Of a stretch of 64,000 bases of DNA, positions 47,446-56,889 are shown piece by piece. The position numbers were made by a program, and so were the translations under genes. The DNA comes from Burkholderiales bacterium (lineage in GTDB: Bacteria; Pseudomonadota; Gammaproteobacteria; Burkholderiales; Burkholderiaceae_C): positions 1 through 64,000 of the forward strand of contig CANJJE010000005.1 of assembly GCA_947474755.1 (NCBI GenBank), given 5' to 3'. The notes below the pieces were generated by a model. That model ran no database searches, had not been told where the DNA came from, and saw only the letters and a list, made by a program, of their open reading frames with translations. How positions within the stretch are numbered: the first letter of the stretch is position 1; each line of letters begins with the position of its first letter.

Positions 47446-48861
47446 TCAGGGTTCGCGCATGCCCCGCCGTGCCGTGTCGAGCAGTGGCTGCAGCAGGTAG
47501 TCCAGCAGGGAGCGGTTCGGGGTGGTGACGAACACCTCGGCTGCCATGCCGGTCTGCATGCCAACGTTGGGCGTGTCCTTCAAGGGGCCGAGGTCGACCT
47601 CCACCCGGGCGGTGAACCAGCTCATGCCCGATTGCGGATCAGTAACCCGGTCCGGTGAGACCGAGACGACCTTGCCCGTCAGCCTGGGCATCTTGCGCTG
47701 CTCGTAGGCGGTCAACCGCACTTCGGCATCGCTGCCGGCCCGCACGTGGTCCACGTCGTCGGGCTTGACGCGCGCTTCCACCACCAGCTTCTCTTGCAGC
47801 GGAACCACGTCCAGGATGGGATCCCGGGGACCGATGACCTGGCCCGGTGCCGTGACCCGAATCCCCATGACCGCGCCGTCCACAGGCGACCGCACCACCA
47901 TGCGATCCACCTGGTCTGTCGTGGCGCGCAGTTGTTGCTGGAGTTCGTCGATGTTTGCCACGGCCTCCTTCAGCTCGGCGGCCGCCCTCTGCTGGTACTG
48001 GTTGCGCGCCTGGACGATGCGCAAGCGATAGTCCTCGATGCGCTGCCTGGCCTCGGCCAGGTTGCCCTGGAATTCACCGAGCCGGCTCTCGTAGTCCGAG
48101 ACGCCCCGCTCCAGCGCCAACAGACGGGTGCGCTGGATGAAGCCATCCTTGACGAGGTTTCGGTTCATCTCCAGCTCTTCGCGTGCCGAGTCCAGTGCGG
48201 CCTGGGTGGCGACGATCTGGGACCCCTGGGCCTGCATCTGCCGCTCGGTTTCCCGGACCTGGGTGTGCAACACCGCCTCCTGCTGCTCCAGGCTTCGCCG
48301 CTGGGCAGTGAACAGGGTGCGTTCACGGGCCAGGTACTCGGCCGTGGCCTCGGTACCGCCGTCAGGCGGTGCAAAGCTGAAAGCCGGTGCCAGCACCAGT
48401 TCAGCCTGCAGCCGGGCGCGACGCACCGACTCGGAGGCCAGCCGGTCGACGAAGATGCTGTTGGTGGCGCTGACGCGAACATCGCCGATTTCCACCAGCG
48501 GTTCGCCGGCCTTCACCCGCTGTCCCTCCTTCACCAGGATGGCGGCCACGATGCCACCCTCCTGGTGCTGGAGGGTCTTGCGGTTGTGTTCAGTCTTCAC
48601 AACACCGGTTGCGATGATCGCGCCACTCAGCGGAGCCAGGCCGGCCCACAGCACGCACGCGCCGGCAAAAACGGCCAGCACCAGGCCAAGGCTTCGGGCC
48701 TGACGCTTCCAGGCCACGAGCTCCGACTCAGGAGTCAGGGGCTGCATCAGCGGCGCGGTCAGTGCGCCTGAGTTGCGCCGGCCCTTGACCGCCGGTGGGG
48801 TGGGTTGCCGGCCCGGCCCGTCGTCCGGAAGCTGCGTGAGCGCCGATGTTGAGGAGTTCAT
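47446..48861 (-). CDS. HlyD-family type I secretion periplasmic adaptor
   Basis: A 471-residue membrane fusion protein. A short cytoplasmic N-terminus rich in Pro/Arg is followed by one membrane helix (LGLVLAVFAGACVLWAGL, near residue 60), a lipoyl/biotinyl-like half motif LQHQEGGIVAAILVKEGQRVKAGEPLVEI, long coiled-coil helices, and the returning VRSPVDGAVMGIRVTAPGQVI half. The PrtE-type C-terminus includes GMQTGMAAEVFV. It links the ABC exporter to an outer-membrane TolC channel. ATG 48861 overlaps the transporter stop (ATGA). The probable substrate is the adjacent RTX protein. Confidence 0.92.
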   Translation of the reverse strand: MNSSTSALTQLPDDGPGRQPTPPAVKGRRNSGALTAPLMQPLTPESELVAWKRQARSLGLVLAVFAGACVLWAGLAPLSGAIIATGVVKTEHNRKTLQHQEGGIVAAILVKEGQRVKAGEPLVEIGDVRVSATNSIFVDRLASESVRRARLQAELVLAPAFSFAPPDGGTEATAEYLARERTLFTAQRRSLEQQEAVLHTQVRETERQMQAQGSQIVATQAALDSAREELEMNRNLVKDGFIQRTRLLALERGVSDYESRLGEFQGNLAEARQRIEDYRLRIVQARNQYQQRAAAELKEAVANIDELQQQLRATTDQVDRMVVRSPVDGAVMGIRVTAPGQVIGPRDPILDVVPLQEKLVVEARVKPDDVDHVRAGSDAEVRLTAYEQRKMPRLTGKVVSVSPDRVTDPQSGMSWFTARVEVDLGPLKDTPNVGMQTGMAAEVFVTTPNRSLLDYLLQPLLDTARRGMREP

Positions 48862-50561
48862 CTCATCCCTTCGCTACGCGGCTCGACGCTCGACGCCGCC
48901 GGCTGCGGCTGCCCGGAGACTTGGGCCATGACCTCCCGGCTGGGGCCGAAGGCCTTGAGTTGCCCGTCGTGGAGCACGGCCAGTTTGTCGGTCAGGGACA
49001 TCATGCTGGGGCGGTGACCGATGAGGATCACCGTGGCACCGCGTTGCTTCAGGCTGGTCAGCGCGGCCACCAGCGCGATCTCGCCTTCCCGGTCGAGGTT
49101 CGCGTTAGGCTCGTCCAGCACCACCAACCGGGGGTCGCCGTGCAGCGCCCGGGCCAGGCCGATGCGCTGCCGCTGCCCGCCCGAGAGGACGGCACCGCCT
49201 TCGCCGATCTGGGTCTCGTAGCCATGTGGCAGTCGAAGGATCATGTCGTGGGCCTTGGCCTCCTGGGCGGCACTCACCACCATGTCGGAGTCCGCCACGC
49301 CCATGCGGGCGATGTTTTCGGCGACCGTGCCGGAGAACAGCTCCACGTCCTGCGGCAGATATCCCACATAGGGACCCAGCTGGTCGCGGGGCCACTGGCT
49401 GGTGTCCGCGCCGTCCAGGCGAATGTGGCCGCTCTGCGGCTTCCAGATGCCGAGCAGCAGTCGCGCCAGGGTTGTCTTGCCAGAGGCGCTCGGGCCGATC
49501 ACGCCCAGCATCTCGCCCGGGCGCAGGCTGAAAGAAATGCCCTTGATGAACGGGAGACCGCCCGGCAACCCGCCGTGGACCAGGCGCTCGACGTCCAGGG
49601 CGCCGCGGGGTGCCGGCAGGCTGAACGCGTCGCCGCGGCCGCCCCGCGACTGGCGAAGATTGGACAGCCGGGCCCAGGCTGCGCGAGCCTCGATGAAGCT
49701 CTTCCAGCCGGTGATCAGCAGTTCCACGGGTTGCAGGGCCTTGGACAGCAGAATGGTGCCCGCCACCATGATGCCGGGCGACACGTTCTGCGACACCACC
49801 AGCCAGGCGCCGACCGCCAGCATGAGCACCTGCATGCCCGAGCGCAGTGCCCGCACTAGGGCGCCCATGCGAGATCCCGAGGCCGCGAGTCGTGTGGCAT
49901 CGGCCTGGACCAGTCGATTGAGCTCTTCCCAGCGGCCCACCACGCCCTTCTCCATGCCCATGCCAGCCACGGCCTCGGCATTGCGGACCGCGGCGTCGAT
50001 GTACCGTGATGCAGCGCGGGAGTTCAGCAGCATCGTCTCCGTGGGCTCGCGGGTCAGCCGCTCATTCAGCCAGGCCAGCAAGAAGTACAACAGGGCGCCC
50101 GCGGTAGCGCAGGCACCCATCACCGGATGCATCAGATAGATCACCAGCAGGTAGATCGGCAACCAGGGCGCATCGAACAGCGCAAAGATGCCGTTGCCGG
50201 TGATGAAGCCGCGCAAGAGGGTGACGTCACGAGCCGCGTGGTCGTTCTTCTTGAGCTGGGGTTGGGTAGCTTCTTCGAGCAGCTTGTGGATCGCCAGGGG
50301 GCCGAGGCGGCCGTCCAGCACCTTGCCGGCCCAGTGCAGCGCTGACGCCCGAGCAGTGTCCATGAGGAACATCAGGAGCAGGCTGCCGACCGCGATCAGG
50401 GTCAGCATGGTGAGGGTTTCCATGCTGCGGCTGGAGAACACGCGGTCGAACACCTGCAGCATGTACAGCGAAGGCACGAGCAGCGCGAGGTTCAGCACCA
50501 GGCTCGCGACGCCGGCGACCAGCACGAAGGGCCTGAGGGCAGGTGAGAAGAGCCAATTCAT
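48858..50561 (-). CDS. type I secretion ABC transporter, permease and ATPase fused (PrtD-like)
   Basis: A 567-residue exporter. The N-terminal six-helix membrane domain begins LFSPALRPFVLVAGVASLVLNLALLVPSLYMLQVFDRV, typical of the PrtD family without a C39 peptidase domain. The ATPase domain has Walker A GPSASGKTT, signature LSGGQRQR, Walker B LVVLDEP with NANLD, and H-loop GHRPS. ATG 50561 is chosen as the family start; an open frame upstream to 50732 is not family-like. First gene of the two-gene secretion operon; no TolC gene follows within the window. Confidence 0.93.
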   Translation of the reverse strand: MNWLFSPALRPFVLVAGVASLVLNLALLVPSLYMLQVFDRVFSSRSMETLTMLTLIAVGSLLLMFLMDTARASALHWAGKVLDGRLGPLAIHKLLEEATQPQLKKNDHAARDVTLLRGFITGNGIFALFDAPWLPIYLLVIYLMHPVMGACATAGALLYFLLAWLNERLTREPTETMLLNSRAASRYIDAAVRNAEAVAGMGMEKGVVGRWEELNRLVQADATRLAASGSRMGALVRALRSGMQVLMLAVGAWLVVSQNVSPGIMVAGTILLSKALQPVELLITGWKSFIEARAAWARLSNLRQSRGGRGDAFSLPAPRGALDVERLVHGGLPGGLPFIKGISFSLRPGEMLGVIGPSASGKTTLARLLLGIWKPQSGHIRLDGADTSQWPRDQLGPYVGYLPQDVELFSGTVAENIARMGVADSDMVVSAAQEAKAHDMILRLPHGYETQIGEGGAVLSGGQRQRIGLARALHGDPRLVVLDEPNANLDREGEIALVAALTSLKQRGATVILIGHRPSMMSLTDKLAVLHDGQLKAFGPSREVMAQVSGQPQPAASSVEPRSEGMR

Positions 50562-51295
50562 GGCAAACGGTGCGCCGTCAGGGCGTGCGCAGCCGCCAGC
50601 CAATAGTCGTGCCACGCCTGGGTACGGCAAGCCGGCAGTCTGAGTGTGGTCGCCATTTGAACGGTGGAACCTCGCAGGGGATCGGGCAATAGCGCCCCTC
50701 GCATCGACGGGGACTCGGACGAGGGAGATCACGCCCGGAAGGCGACCCCGGGCCGATACCGTGACGCCCAGAGGATATCGGCGCGCCGTGACGGCGATTG
50801 AGGCACCGATGCGGCTTCACGGTAAGAAATCGCACGAAGCAGGTACCGACGCGAGGTCCGCCCGCCCGCGAGGGCATGCTGCGGCCGATGCGGGCGGTGA
50901 GCTCGCGCGCCACCATGTTCACCCGCAGCTGCCCGCTGAGGGGCTCCAGTGCATTCTTTACCGAGATCATCACCGATCGGGGTGCGTGGTTCTTCGGTAC
51001 CGGCGTCGGGTACCAGGACGCCCCCTGCATCAGCAGTACCCTTCAAGCTCTGGCTATGCGCTCCGACAGCCGATGACGCGGCACTTCACACTGTTCATCG
51101 GTGTTCTTCGTTGTTGGCAGCATCAGAGAAACAGGAGATTCGATCTGGCTCGCGCGCAGAACCCGCAGCCCTGATGACCGGGCAGACTGGTTCAATCGCT
51201 CATTGCACTTGCAGCGGTGTATTGGCTTCTGAACAATCCGAGACGAACCGTTCGAGAACGGAACTTCGCACCCTCGAAATCAGGCCATTCGCATT
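50562..51295. other. region with no supported gene
   Basis: About 730 bp upstream of the secretion operon. Overlapping open frames exist on both strands, for example 50578-51030 on the minus strand, but their translations are Arg/Pro/Gly-rich and resemble no family I know. The secretion operon promoter should be here. Low gene density contrasts with the rest of the window. Confidence 0.45.
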
Positions 51296-51541
51296 TCATC
51301 GAGTGCGCTTGAGGAACTCGTCGACAAGCTCGCCCGGCAGCGTGTCCATGTCCGTCTCGATGACGTCCGAGCCAGTCGACAGGTCCAACGACGATGCGTG
51401 AACCCCTCGCTCATGAACGTCCCCGGGGTCCGGGCGTTTCGATTGCGGCTCGCAATGCAAGACAAACTCCCCTGCGGGGTTTGTCGCACTCATCCGCCAG
51501 ACCATTCGCTTCACCTTCTCGACCACCTTGCGCTCAAACAT
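51296..51541 (-). CDS. hypothetical protein, 81 residues
   Basis: A small protein starting MFERKVVEKVKRMVWRMSA and ending PGELVDEFLKRTR. The composition is that of a real soluble protein and the pattern, a VWRMS segment, GEFV, then a SSLDLSTGSDVIETDMDTLPGELVDE tail, resembles small conserved hypothetical proteins of Burkholderiales, from memory. No function can be given. ATG 51541 lacks a strong ribosome site. It lies in an otherwise gene-poor stretch. Confidence 0.5.
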   Translation of the reverse strand: MFERKVVEKVKRMVWRMSATNPAGEFVLHCEPQSKRPDPGDVHERGVHASSLDLSTGSDVIETDMDTLPGELVDEFLKRTR

Positions 51542-52225
51542 GTTCTGGTTCTTTCGCAGCCAGCGTCATGCATGGACCTGCCTGTCTGCGGGCTGCCGAC
51601 AGACGATTGAAGGTATCCATGAACACCACATCGAGGCGCTGCATGTGCGCGGCGCAGGTCAAGCAAGCCGCGACGAAATCAAACAGAACTGGACAGCTCG
51701 GTTCGGGTGATTGAGTCATGGGTGGCCTCGGCAATGTCAGACGCAATACGTCTGACGCAGCCTAGGACCGAGCGTTTGGGCAGTCTGTACGCTGGCGCGC
51801 ATACGAGCCCCACAGGACAGCTGCACGCGGGCGGCAGTTCTTGACCGGCACGGGAAATCCCGAGCGGATCAACAGGAGCCGGTTCGGGCCGTAACCGGTC
51901 GTCTCGTCGGTCACGCGACTGCCAGTTGCGTGGCCGCACAAAGCCATGGGTTGCAGCCCACTTGCCGGGACATTCTTGATATCGACATCGGGGGTTCTGC
52001 TGAACCGTTACGCAGATGTCATTGGCGACTGTGGTGCCGCATCCCGATGCCCGGACGATCGTGCCGAAGATCGGTCTGGCGCGACGCGGCTGAGGGCTGA
52101 TGCACGAACCCCCGTGATGGCAAACCCACATGGTGTCGGCGACGGGGGCTCGTCAAAATCCGCGCGGGGCGCGCTACATTTTGGTCCTGGATCGAGCAGG
52201 CGAGGAAGCGCCGGAGGAAGTCATC
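51542..52225. other. region with no supported gene
   Basis: About 680 bp with only short overlapping open frames on both strands. None has a recognised motif with a good start. Could include remains of a decayed gene. Confidence 0.4.
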
Positions 52226-52519
52226 ATGGCAACGATCACCACTGAACAGCTGCTGGTGGCTCGCATTCACGAGCTGCACCACTGCACCTGGAACGACAGC
52301 CGGAAAATCCACCAGCAGATCCAGGAAGACGCTGCGGGCAAGACGTGGCTGCTGCTTGACGACCACACATACGCCACGGTCTATGACGGCAAGCCGGGTC
52401 CGGCGGTCTTGTCGTTCTTCCACGATGAAGAGGCCAGCCTCGTGTTCAGCGATCACGCCGAGGCGGTGCTCGATGGCTACGAGGTGTCTGTCGAGGTGCT
52501 GCGCGAGGTGGTGGGCTGA
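52226..52519 (+). CDS. hypothetical protein, 97 residues
   Basis: A small acidic soluble protein starting MATITTEQLLVARIHELHHC, with WLLLDDHTYATVYDGKPGP and a C-terminal EVSVEVLREVVG. The strong ribosome site GGAGGAAG ends about 6 bp before ATG 52226, which supports real expression. There are no membrane segments or signal peptide. I do not recognise a family. It converges on the dehydrogenase gene, 17 bp apart. Confidence 0.65.
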   Translation: MATITTEQLLVARIHELHHCTWNDSRKIHQQIQEDAAGKTWLLLDDHTYATVYDGKPGPAVLSFFHDEEASLVFSDHAEAVLDGYEVSVEVLREVVG

Positions 52520-52536
52520 CGCCCCGAATCAGCAGT

Positions 52537-53682
52537 TCAGTAGCTGCCGGGCAGCAGGATCCCCCGGTCCACCGTGTGCAGATCAGTGTGCCCGCAGAAC
52601 GCCATCGTGAGGTCGAGTTCGTTGCGGATGATCTCCAGGCAGCGCGTCACGCCGGCCTCGCCCATGGCGCCCAGGCCGTAGAGGAAGCTGCGGCCGATCA
52701 GCGTGCCGCGGGCGCCGAGCGCCCAGGCCTTCAGCACGTCCTGCCCGCTGCGGATGCCGCCGTCCATCCAGACCTCGATGCGAGAGCCGACCGCTTCGGC
52801 AATCGCTGGCAGCGCGGCAATCGACGACGGCGCCCCGTCGAGCTGGCGGCCCCCGTGATTCGACACGATCAAGGCATCGGCGCCGCTGTCGGCCGCCAGG
52901 CGCGCGTCTTCGGCGTCCATGATGCCTTTCAGGATCAGCCTGCCGCCCCAGCGCTTCTTCACCCATTCGACATCGGCCCAGCTCAATGCCGGGTCGAACT
53001 GCTCTGCCGTCCATGAACTGAGCGACGACAGATCGCCCACGCCCTGGGCGTGGCCGACGATGTTGCCGAAGCTGCGGCGCTTCGTGGCGAGCATGCCCAG
53101 GCACCAGCGCGGCTTGGTGGCGAGGTTGATCAGGTTGGCGATCGTGGGTTTCGGTGGTGCGCTCAGGCCGTTGCGGATGTCCTTGTGGCGCTGACCCAGC
53201 ACCTGCAAATCGAGCGTCAGCATCAGCGCACTGCACTTCGCGGCGCGGGCGCGCTCGATCAGCCGCTCGATGAAGCTACGGTCCTTCATCACATAGAGCT
53301 GGAACCAGAACGGCGCGCGGGTGTGAGCCGCAATGTCCTCGATCGAGCAGATGCTCATCGTGCTCAGCGTGAACGGAACGCCGAACTTCTCGGCCGCGCG
53401 CGCCGCGAGGATCTCGCCGTCAGCGTGCTGCATGCCGGTCAGCCCGGTCGGCGCGATGGCCACGGGCATTGCGGCGTCGATGCCGATCATCTGCACCCGA
53501 GTGCTGCGCTGGGCGATGTCGACCGCCACCCGCTGGCGCAGCCGGATGCGCTGGAAGTCGGCCTCGTTGGCACGGTAGGTACCTTCGGTCCACGAGCCCG
53601 AATCGGCGTAGTCGTAGAACATCCGCGGCACCCGCTTCTTCGCGAGGCGGCGCAGTTCTTCGATATGGGTGATCGGTGGCAT
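52537..53682 (-). CDS. FMN-dependent alpha-hydroxy-acid dehydrogenase (L-lactate dehydrogenase-like)
   Basis: A 381-residue TIM-barrel flavoenzyme of the glycolate oxidase / L-lactate dehydrogenase LldD family. It oxidises a 2-hydroxyacid to the 2-oxoacid. It opens PRMFYDYADSGSWTEGTYRANE, has the FMN site MPVAIAPTGLTGM and LTLDLQVLGQRHKDIRNG, catalytic His and Arg in VSNHGGRQLD, and DGGIRSGQDVLKA for phosphate binding. L-lactate is the most likely substrate but glycolate or mandelate cannot be excluded. ATG 53682 matches the family start. Confidence 0.9.
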   Translation of the reverse strand: MPPITHIEELRRLAKKRVPRMFYDYADSGSWTEGTYRANEADFQRIRLRQRVAVDIAQRSTRVQMIGIDAAMPVAIAPTGLTGMQHADGEILAARAAEKFGVPFTLSTMSICSIEDIAAHTRAPFWFQLYVMKDRSFIERLIERARAAKCSALMLTLDLQVLGQRHKDIRNGLSAPPKPTIANLINLATKPRWCLGMLATKRRSFGNIVGHAQGVGDLSSLSSWTAEQFDPALSWADVEWVKKRWGGRLILKGIMDAEDARLAADSGADALIVSNHGGRQLDGAPSSIAALPAIAEAVGSRIEVWMDGGIRSGQDVLKAWALGARGTLIGRSFLYGLGAMGEAGVTRCLEIIRNELDLTMAFCGHTDLHTVDRGILLPGSY

Positions 53683-53769
53683 CGGCAGCAGGCAAGCGGT
53701 CCCTGCATGCTAATCGTCGTCTCGCGGTGCGGCCTGCGCGGGCAGCGATGTTCAAGCAGCCCGTACTTT

Positions 53770-55014
53770 TCAGACCGCGCCGTCGTCTGATGCGCTGAAG
53801 AAGGGCAGATCGACCTGCCACTTGTGCCTCGTTGGCGAAGGGCTCTTCGCTGCACCTCGATCGCCGGGTGTCGGTGGTTCTGCGGATGCCGCGCGGGCGG
53901 CGGGCACCAGGCCTGTTGCCCGCACTCCGATCAGCCGCAGCCGCCGCGACAGATCCACGCGCTTCAGGCAGGATCCGGCCGCAGTGCGGATGGCCTGTGG
54001 CGCATCGACGGGTGCGGCCAGCGTCACATCGCGCGACACGCGCTTGAAGTCGTCGAAACGCAGCTTGATGCCGAGCGTCTGCGCTGCGTAGCCCTTGCGT
54101 TGCAGGTCGCCGGCCAGCCGCTCGCACAGCTGGGTGAACAGTGCCGACAGCGCATGGCGGTCGTGCACCGCGTGCAGGTCGCGTTCGAAGGTGGTTTCGC
54201 GGCTGATCGATTTGGGTTCGCTGTGGGTGACGATGGCCCGTTCGTCGCGGCCATGTGCCGCCGCATGCAGCCAGGCGCCGTAGCTGCGTCCGAAGTTCGC
54301 CAGCAACCAATGCGGGTCGGCAGCCGCGACATCGCCGATGGTGTGCAGGCCGAAGCCCGCCAGCTTCTCGGCTGCCTTGGGGCCGATGCCATTGACCTTG
54401 CGCGCGGCCAGCGGCCACACGCGCGTGGTGATGTCAGCTTCGGCGAGCAGGGTCAGGCCGTCGGGTTTGTCGAGCTCGGAGCCGATCTTGGCGAGCAGCT
54501 TGTTCGGTGCCACCGCGATCGAGCAGCGCAGGCCGGTGGCCTCGAACACGGCGTCCTTCAACGCACGCGCCGCCGCGGCGCCGGCATCGTTCTGTGCCCC
54601 GGGCACCTCGCTCAGGTCGATGTAGATCTCGTCGATGCCACGGTCCTCGATCTGCGGTGCGATGCGCTTGACCGCGTCCTTGAAACGACGCGAATAGAGG
54701 CGGTATTCATCGAAGTCGACCGGCAGCAGCACGGCATCGGGTGCCAGCCGTGCGGCCTTCATCAGGCCCATGGCCGAATGGATGCCGAAAGCGCGGGCTT
54801 CGTAGGTGCAGGTGGTGACCACGCCTCGGCCGACGTAGTGGCGCAGGCTGGCGTAGCGGCGCGTGCCATCGTGCCGCAGCATCGGCTGCCGCTCGCGCCC
54901 ACCGCCGATCACCACCGCCTGCCCGCGCAGCTCGGGATAGCGCAGCAGTTCGACGGACGCATAGAAAGCGTCCATGTCGAGGTGGGCGATGAGGCGGCGT
55001 GGCGCGATCGGCAT
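53770..55014 (-). CDS. dinB: DNA polymerase IV (DinB, Y family)
   Basis: A 414-residue translesion polymerase. The active site includes LDMDAFYASVE near residues 12-22 and DRGIDEIYIDL, providing the acidic metal ligands. The thumb helix-hairpin-helix is NGIGPKAAEKLAGFGLHTIGD. The little finger follows, and the C-terminus carries the beta-clamp-binding motif QVDLPFF. An insertion after VVIGGG (about 25 residues, RQPMLRHDGTRRYA) is usual in Burkholderiales DinB. ATG 55014 gives the normal start. Confidence 0.94.
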   Translation of the reverse strand: MPIAPRRLIAHLDMDAFYASVELLRYPELRGQAVVIGGGRERQPMLRHDGTRRYASLRHYVGRGVVTTCTYEARAFGIHSAMGLMKAARLAPDAVLLPVDFDEYRLYSRRFKDAVKRIAPQIEDRGIDEIYIDLSEVPGAQNDAGAAAARALKDAVFEATGLRCSIAVAPNKLLAKIGSELDKPDGLTLLAEADITTRVWPLAARKVNGIGPKAAEKLAGFGLHTIGDVAAADPHWLLANFGRSYGAWLHAAAHGRDERAIVTHSEPKSISRETTFERDLHAVHDRHALSALFTQLCERLAGDLQRKGYAAQTLGIKLRFDDFKRVSRDVTLAAPVDAPQAIRTAAGSCLKRVDLSRRLRLIGVRATGLVPAARAASAEPPTPGDRGAAKSPSPTRHKWQVDLPFFSASDDGAV

Positions 55015-55126
55015 GCCGGCGATTCTGATCGGCGCGCTGACGCGTCGAGGTCAGGCAAGGGCGTCACGATGCCGCTCAGGTCTCTGGCATGCTTACCGAA
55101 CCATCCGCCTTTCGACTGCATCGACG

Positions 55127-56089
55127 ATGAACTCCACAAACCTCGCGGCGCCATCACGGCGCGCGCTGCTCGTCGATCTGTCGCGTATCGGCTGTGCTGC
55201 GTTCATGCTGGGTGCATCGCAAGCCGCGAGGTCGGTCGATCTGCCGGATTCCCGGAGCGCGCTGCCCGAGGCCGAGACCCTGCGCATCCTGCGCTCGCGC
55301 ATCGAGTTGCAGTTCGCGCCCGGCTTCGGCAAGCCCTTGCAGGCGGCTGCGCGCACCTGGGTGATCACCTCGGCCGACGCGGTGGCGCGCTACTTCAGCC
55401 GCTTCCCGGTGCGGAAGGTCGAACTGGCGCTGGTGTCCGAACAGGGCAGCGGGGTGCGCAGTGTCGTGACCTATGGCGAGCCCTCGTTGCTCATGCGCAT
55501 CCGCCTCGGCCGCGAGACCACCGAGGCGCAGTTCATCGACGATGAGGTGCTGGTTCGCGAGATGGTGCACCTGGCCATCCCGCGCATTCCTCGCGCGCAG
55601 AACTGGCTGCGTGAGGGCATTGCGAACTATGTCGCCAGCGTGGCACGCGGCCGTGTCGGCCTGGTCAGCGCGGAAACGGTGTGGCGTGATTGGGCCGCAG
55701 CGATGCCGCAGGGTCAGCCCCAACCCGGCGATGCCGGGCTCGACCACACGTCGACCTGGGGCCGCACCCACTGGGGTGGCGCGATGTTTTGCCTGCTCGC
55801 CGATGTGGAACTGCTCAAGCGCAGCGGGCTGCGCAGCGGGCTGCAGGACGCGCTTCAGGGCGTGCTGGCCGCCGGCGGCCAGTACGGTGTGCCGTGGACG
55901 GTGGAGCGTATCCTGGCCGCCGGCGATGCTGCGGTGGGCCAGACCACGCTGACCGAGCTGTATGGTCGGATGAAGGACTCGAGCGAACCGGTCGATCTGA
56001 GCAGCCTGTGGCGCGACCTCGGTACCACCGGCGGCATGCTGGACGACAAGGCGCCGCTGGCCAAAGTGCGCCGAGCGATCCTGGCCTGA
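55127..56089 (+). CDS. exported metalloprotease-like protein with degenerate zinc motif
   Basis: A 320-residue protein beginning with a twin-arginine-like signal (SRRALLVDLSRIGCAAFMLG). The middle resembles gluzincin metalloproteases: the helix carrying the zinc motif reads VREMVHLAIP with Arg144 where the first His of HExxH belongs, Glu145 and His148 retained, followed by NWLREGIANYVA where the third ligand Glu lies. The tail has TWGRTHWGGAMFCLLADVEL, shared with a conserved proteobacterial family in which HEMVH is usual, as I recall. Loss of the first His suggests reduced or no catalysis. ATG 55127 fits the signal peptide. Confidence 0.7.
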   Translation: MNSTNLAAPSRRALLVDLSRIGCAAFMLGASQAARSVDLPDSRSALPEAETLRILRSRIELQFAPGFGKPLQAAARTWVITSADAVARYFSRFPVRKVELALVSEQGSGVRSVVTYGEPSLLMRIRLGRETTEAQFIDDEVLVREMVHLAIPRIPRAQNWLREGIANYVASVARGRVGLVSAETVWRDWAAAMPQGQPQPGDAGLDHTSTWGRTHWGGAMFCLLADVELLKRSGLRSGLQDALQGVLAAGGQYGVPWTVERILAAGDAAVGQTTLTELYGRMKDSSEPVDLSSLWRDLGTTGGMLDDKAPLAKVRRAILA

Positions 56090-56139
56090 GGCCGCGGCGA
56101 AGTCGCGGCGTTCTGATCCCCTTACTAGGAAATTTCGCG

Positions 56140-56859
56140 ATGATCGAGCTGCACTACTGGCCCACGCCCAATGGCCACAAGATCACGATGTGCCTGGAGG
56201 AACTGGGCCTGCCGTACCGCATCGTGCCGGTGAACATCGGCCGCGGCGAGCAGTTCAAGCCCGACTTCCTGCGAATTGCGCCGAACAACCGCATGCCGGC
56301 CATCGTTGACATCGCGCCGGCGGATGGCGGCGAGCCGCTGTCGGTGTTCGAGTCAGGCGCCATCCTTCTTTATCTGGCCGACAAGACGCACCGCTACATC
56401 CCGCAGGACCTGCGCGGCCGCAACAGGGTGCTGCAGTGGCTGTTCTGGCAGGTGGGCGGGCTCGGCCCGATGGCCGGGCAGAACCACCATTTCGTGCAGT
56501 ACGCGCCGGAGAAGCTGCCGTACGCGATCGACCGCTATGTCAAGGAAACCGCGCGGCTGTATGCGGTGCTCGACAAGCATCTGGGCGCGATGGCCGAGGC
56601 GGGACAGCACTGCATCGCGGGCGAGTACTCGATCGCCGACATGGCCTGCTACCCGTGGGTGGTGCCGCACGCGCGCCAGCAGCAGAAGCTCGAAGACTTC
56701 CCGCACCTGGCTGCCTGGTTCGAGCGCATCCAAGGGCGCCCCGCTACCGAGCGCGCCTACGCGCGGGCGAAGGAATTCAGCAATTCGCCGGTGGTCGATG
56801 AGGCCTCACGCAAGCTGCTGTTCGGCCAGGACGCGACGACGATCCGGTCGGCGCCATGA
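56140..56859 (+). CDS. glutathione S-transferase family protein
   Basis: A 239-residue GST. The thioredoxin-fold N-terminus opens IELHYWPTPNGHKITMCLEELGLPY, has IAPNNRMPAIVD (cis-Pro) and FESGAILLYLADK (glutathione-binding Glu-Ser). The helical C-terminal domain contains GQNHHFVQYAPEKLPYAIDRYVKET, typical of the YfcG/YghU-like disulphide-bond oxidoreductase group. The likely function is glutathione-dependent disulphide exchange or detoxification. ATG 56140 follows CTAGGA. Confidence 0.9.
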   Translation: MIELHYWPTPNGHKITMCLEELGLPYRIVPVNIGRGEQFKPDFLRIAPNNRMPAIVDIAPADGGEPLSVFESGAILLYLADKTHRYIPQDLRGRNRVLQWLFWQVGGLGPMAGQNHHFVQYAPEKLPYAIDRYVKETARLYAVLDKHLGAMAEAGQHCIAGEYSIADMACYPWVVPHARQQQKLEDFPHLAAWFERIQGRPATERAYARAKEFSNSPVVDEASRKLLFGQDATTIRSAP

Positions 56860-56889
56860 CGACGCACGCGACCACGTCGTCCGTCGCGT

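Noticed and set aside
50578-51030. A 150-codon minus-strand open frame upstream of the secretion operon
   Set aside because: The first 60 residues look protein-like but no family is recognised, the tail is Arg/Pro-rich and there is no clear ribosome site.
53770-55014. An insertion in DinB after the first beta strand as a novelty
   Set aside because: The same insertion is, from memory, usual in Burkholderiales DNA polymerase IV.
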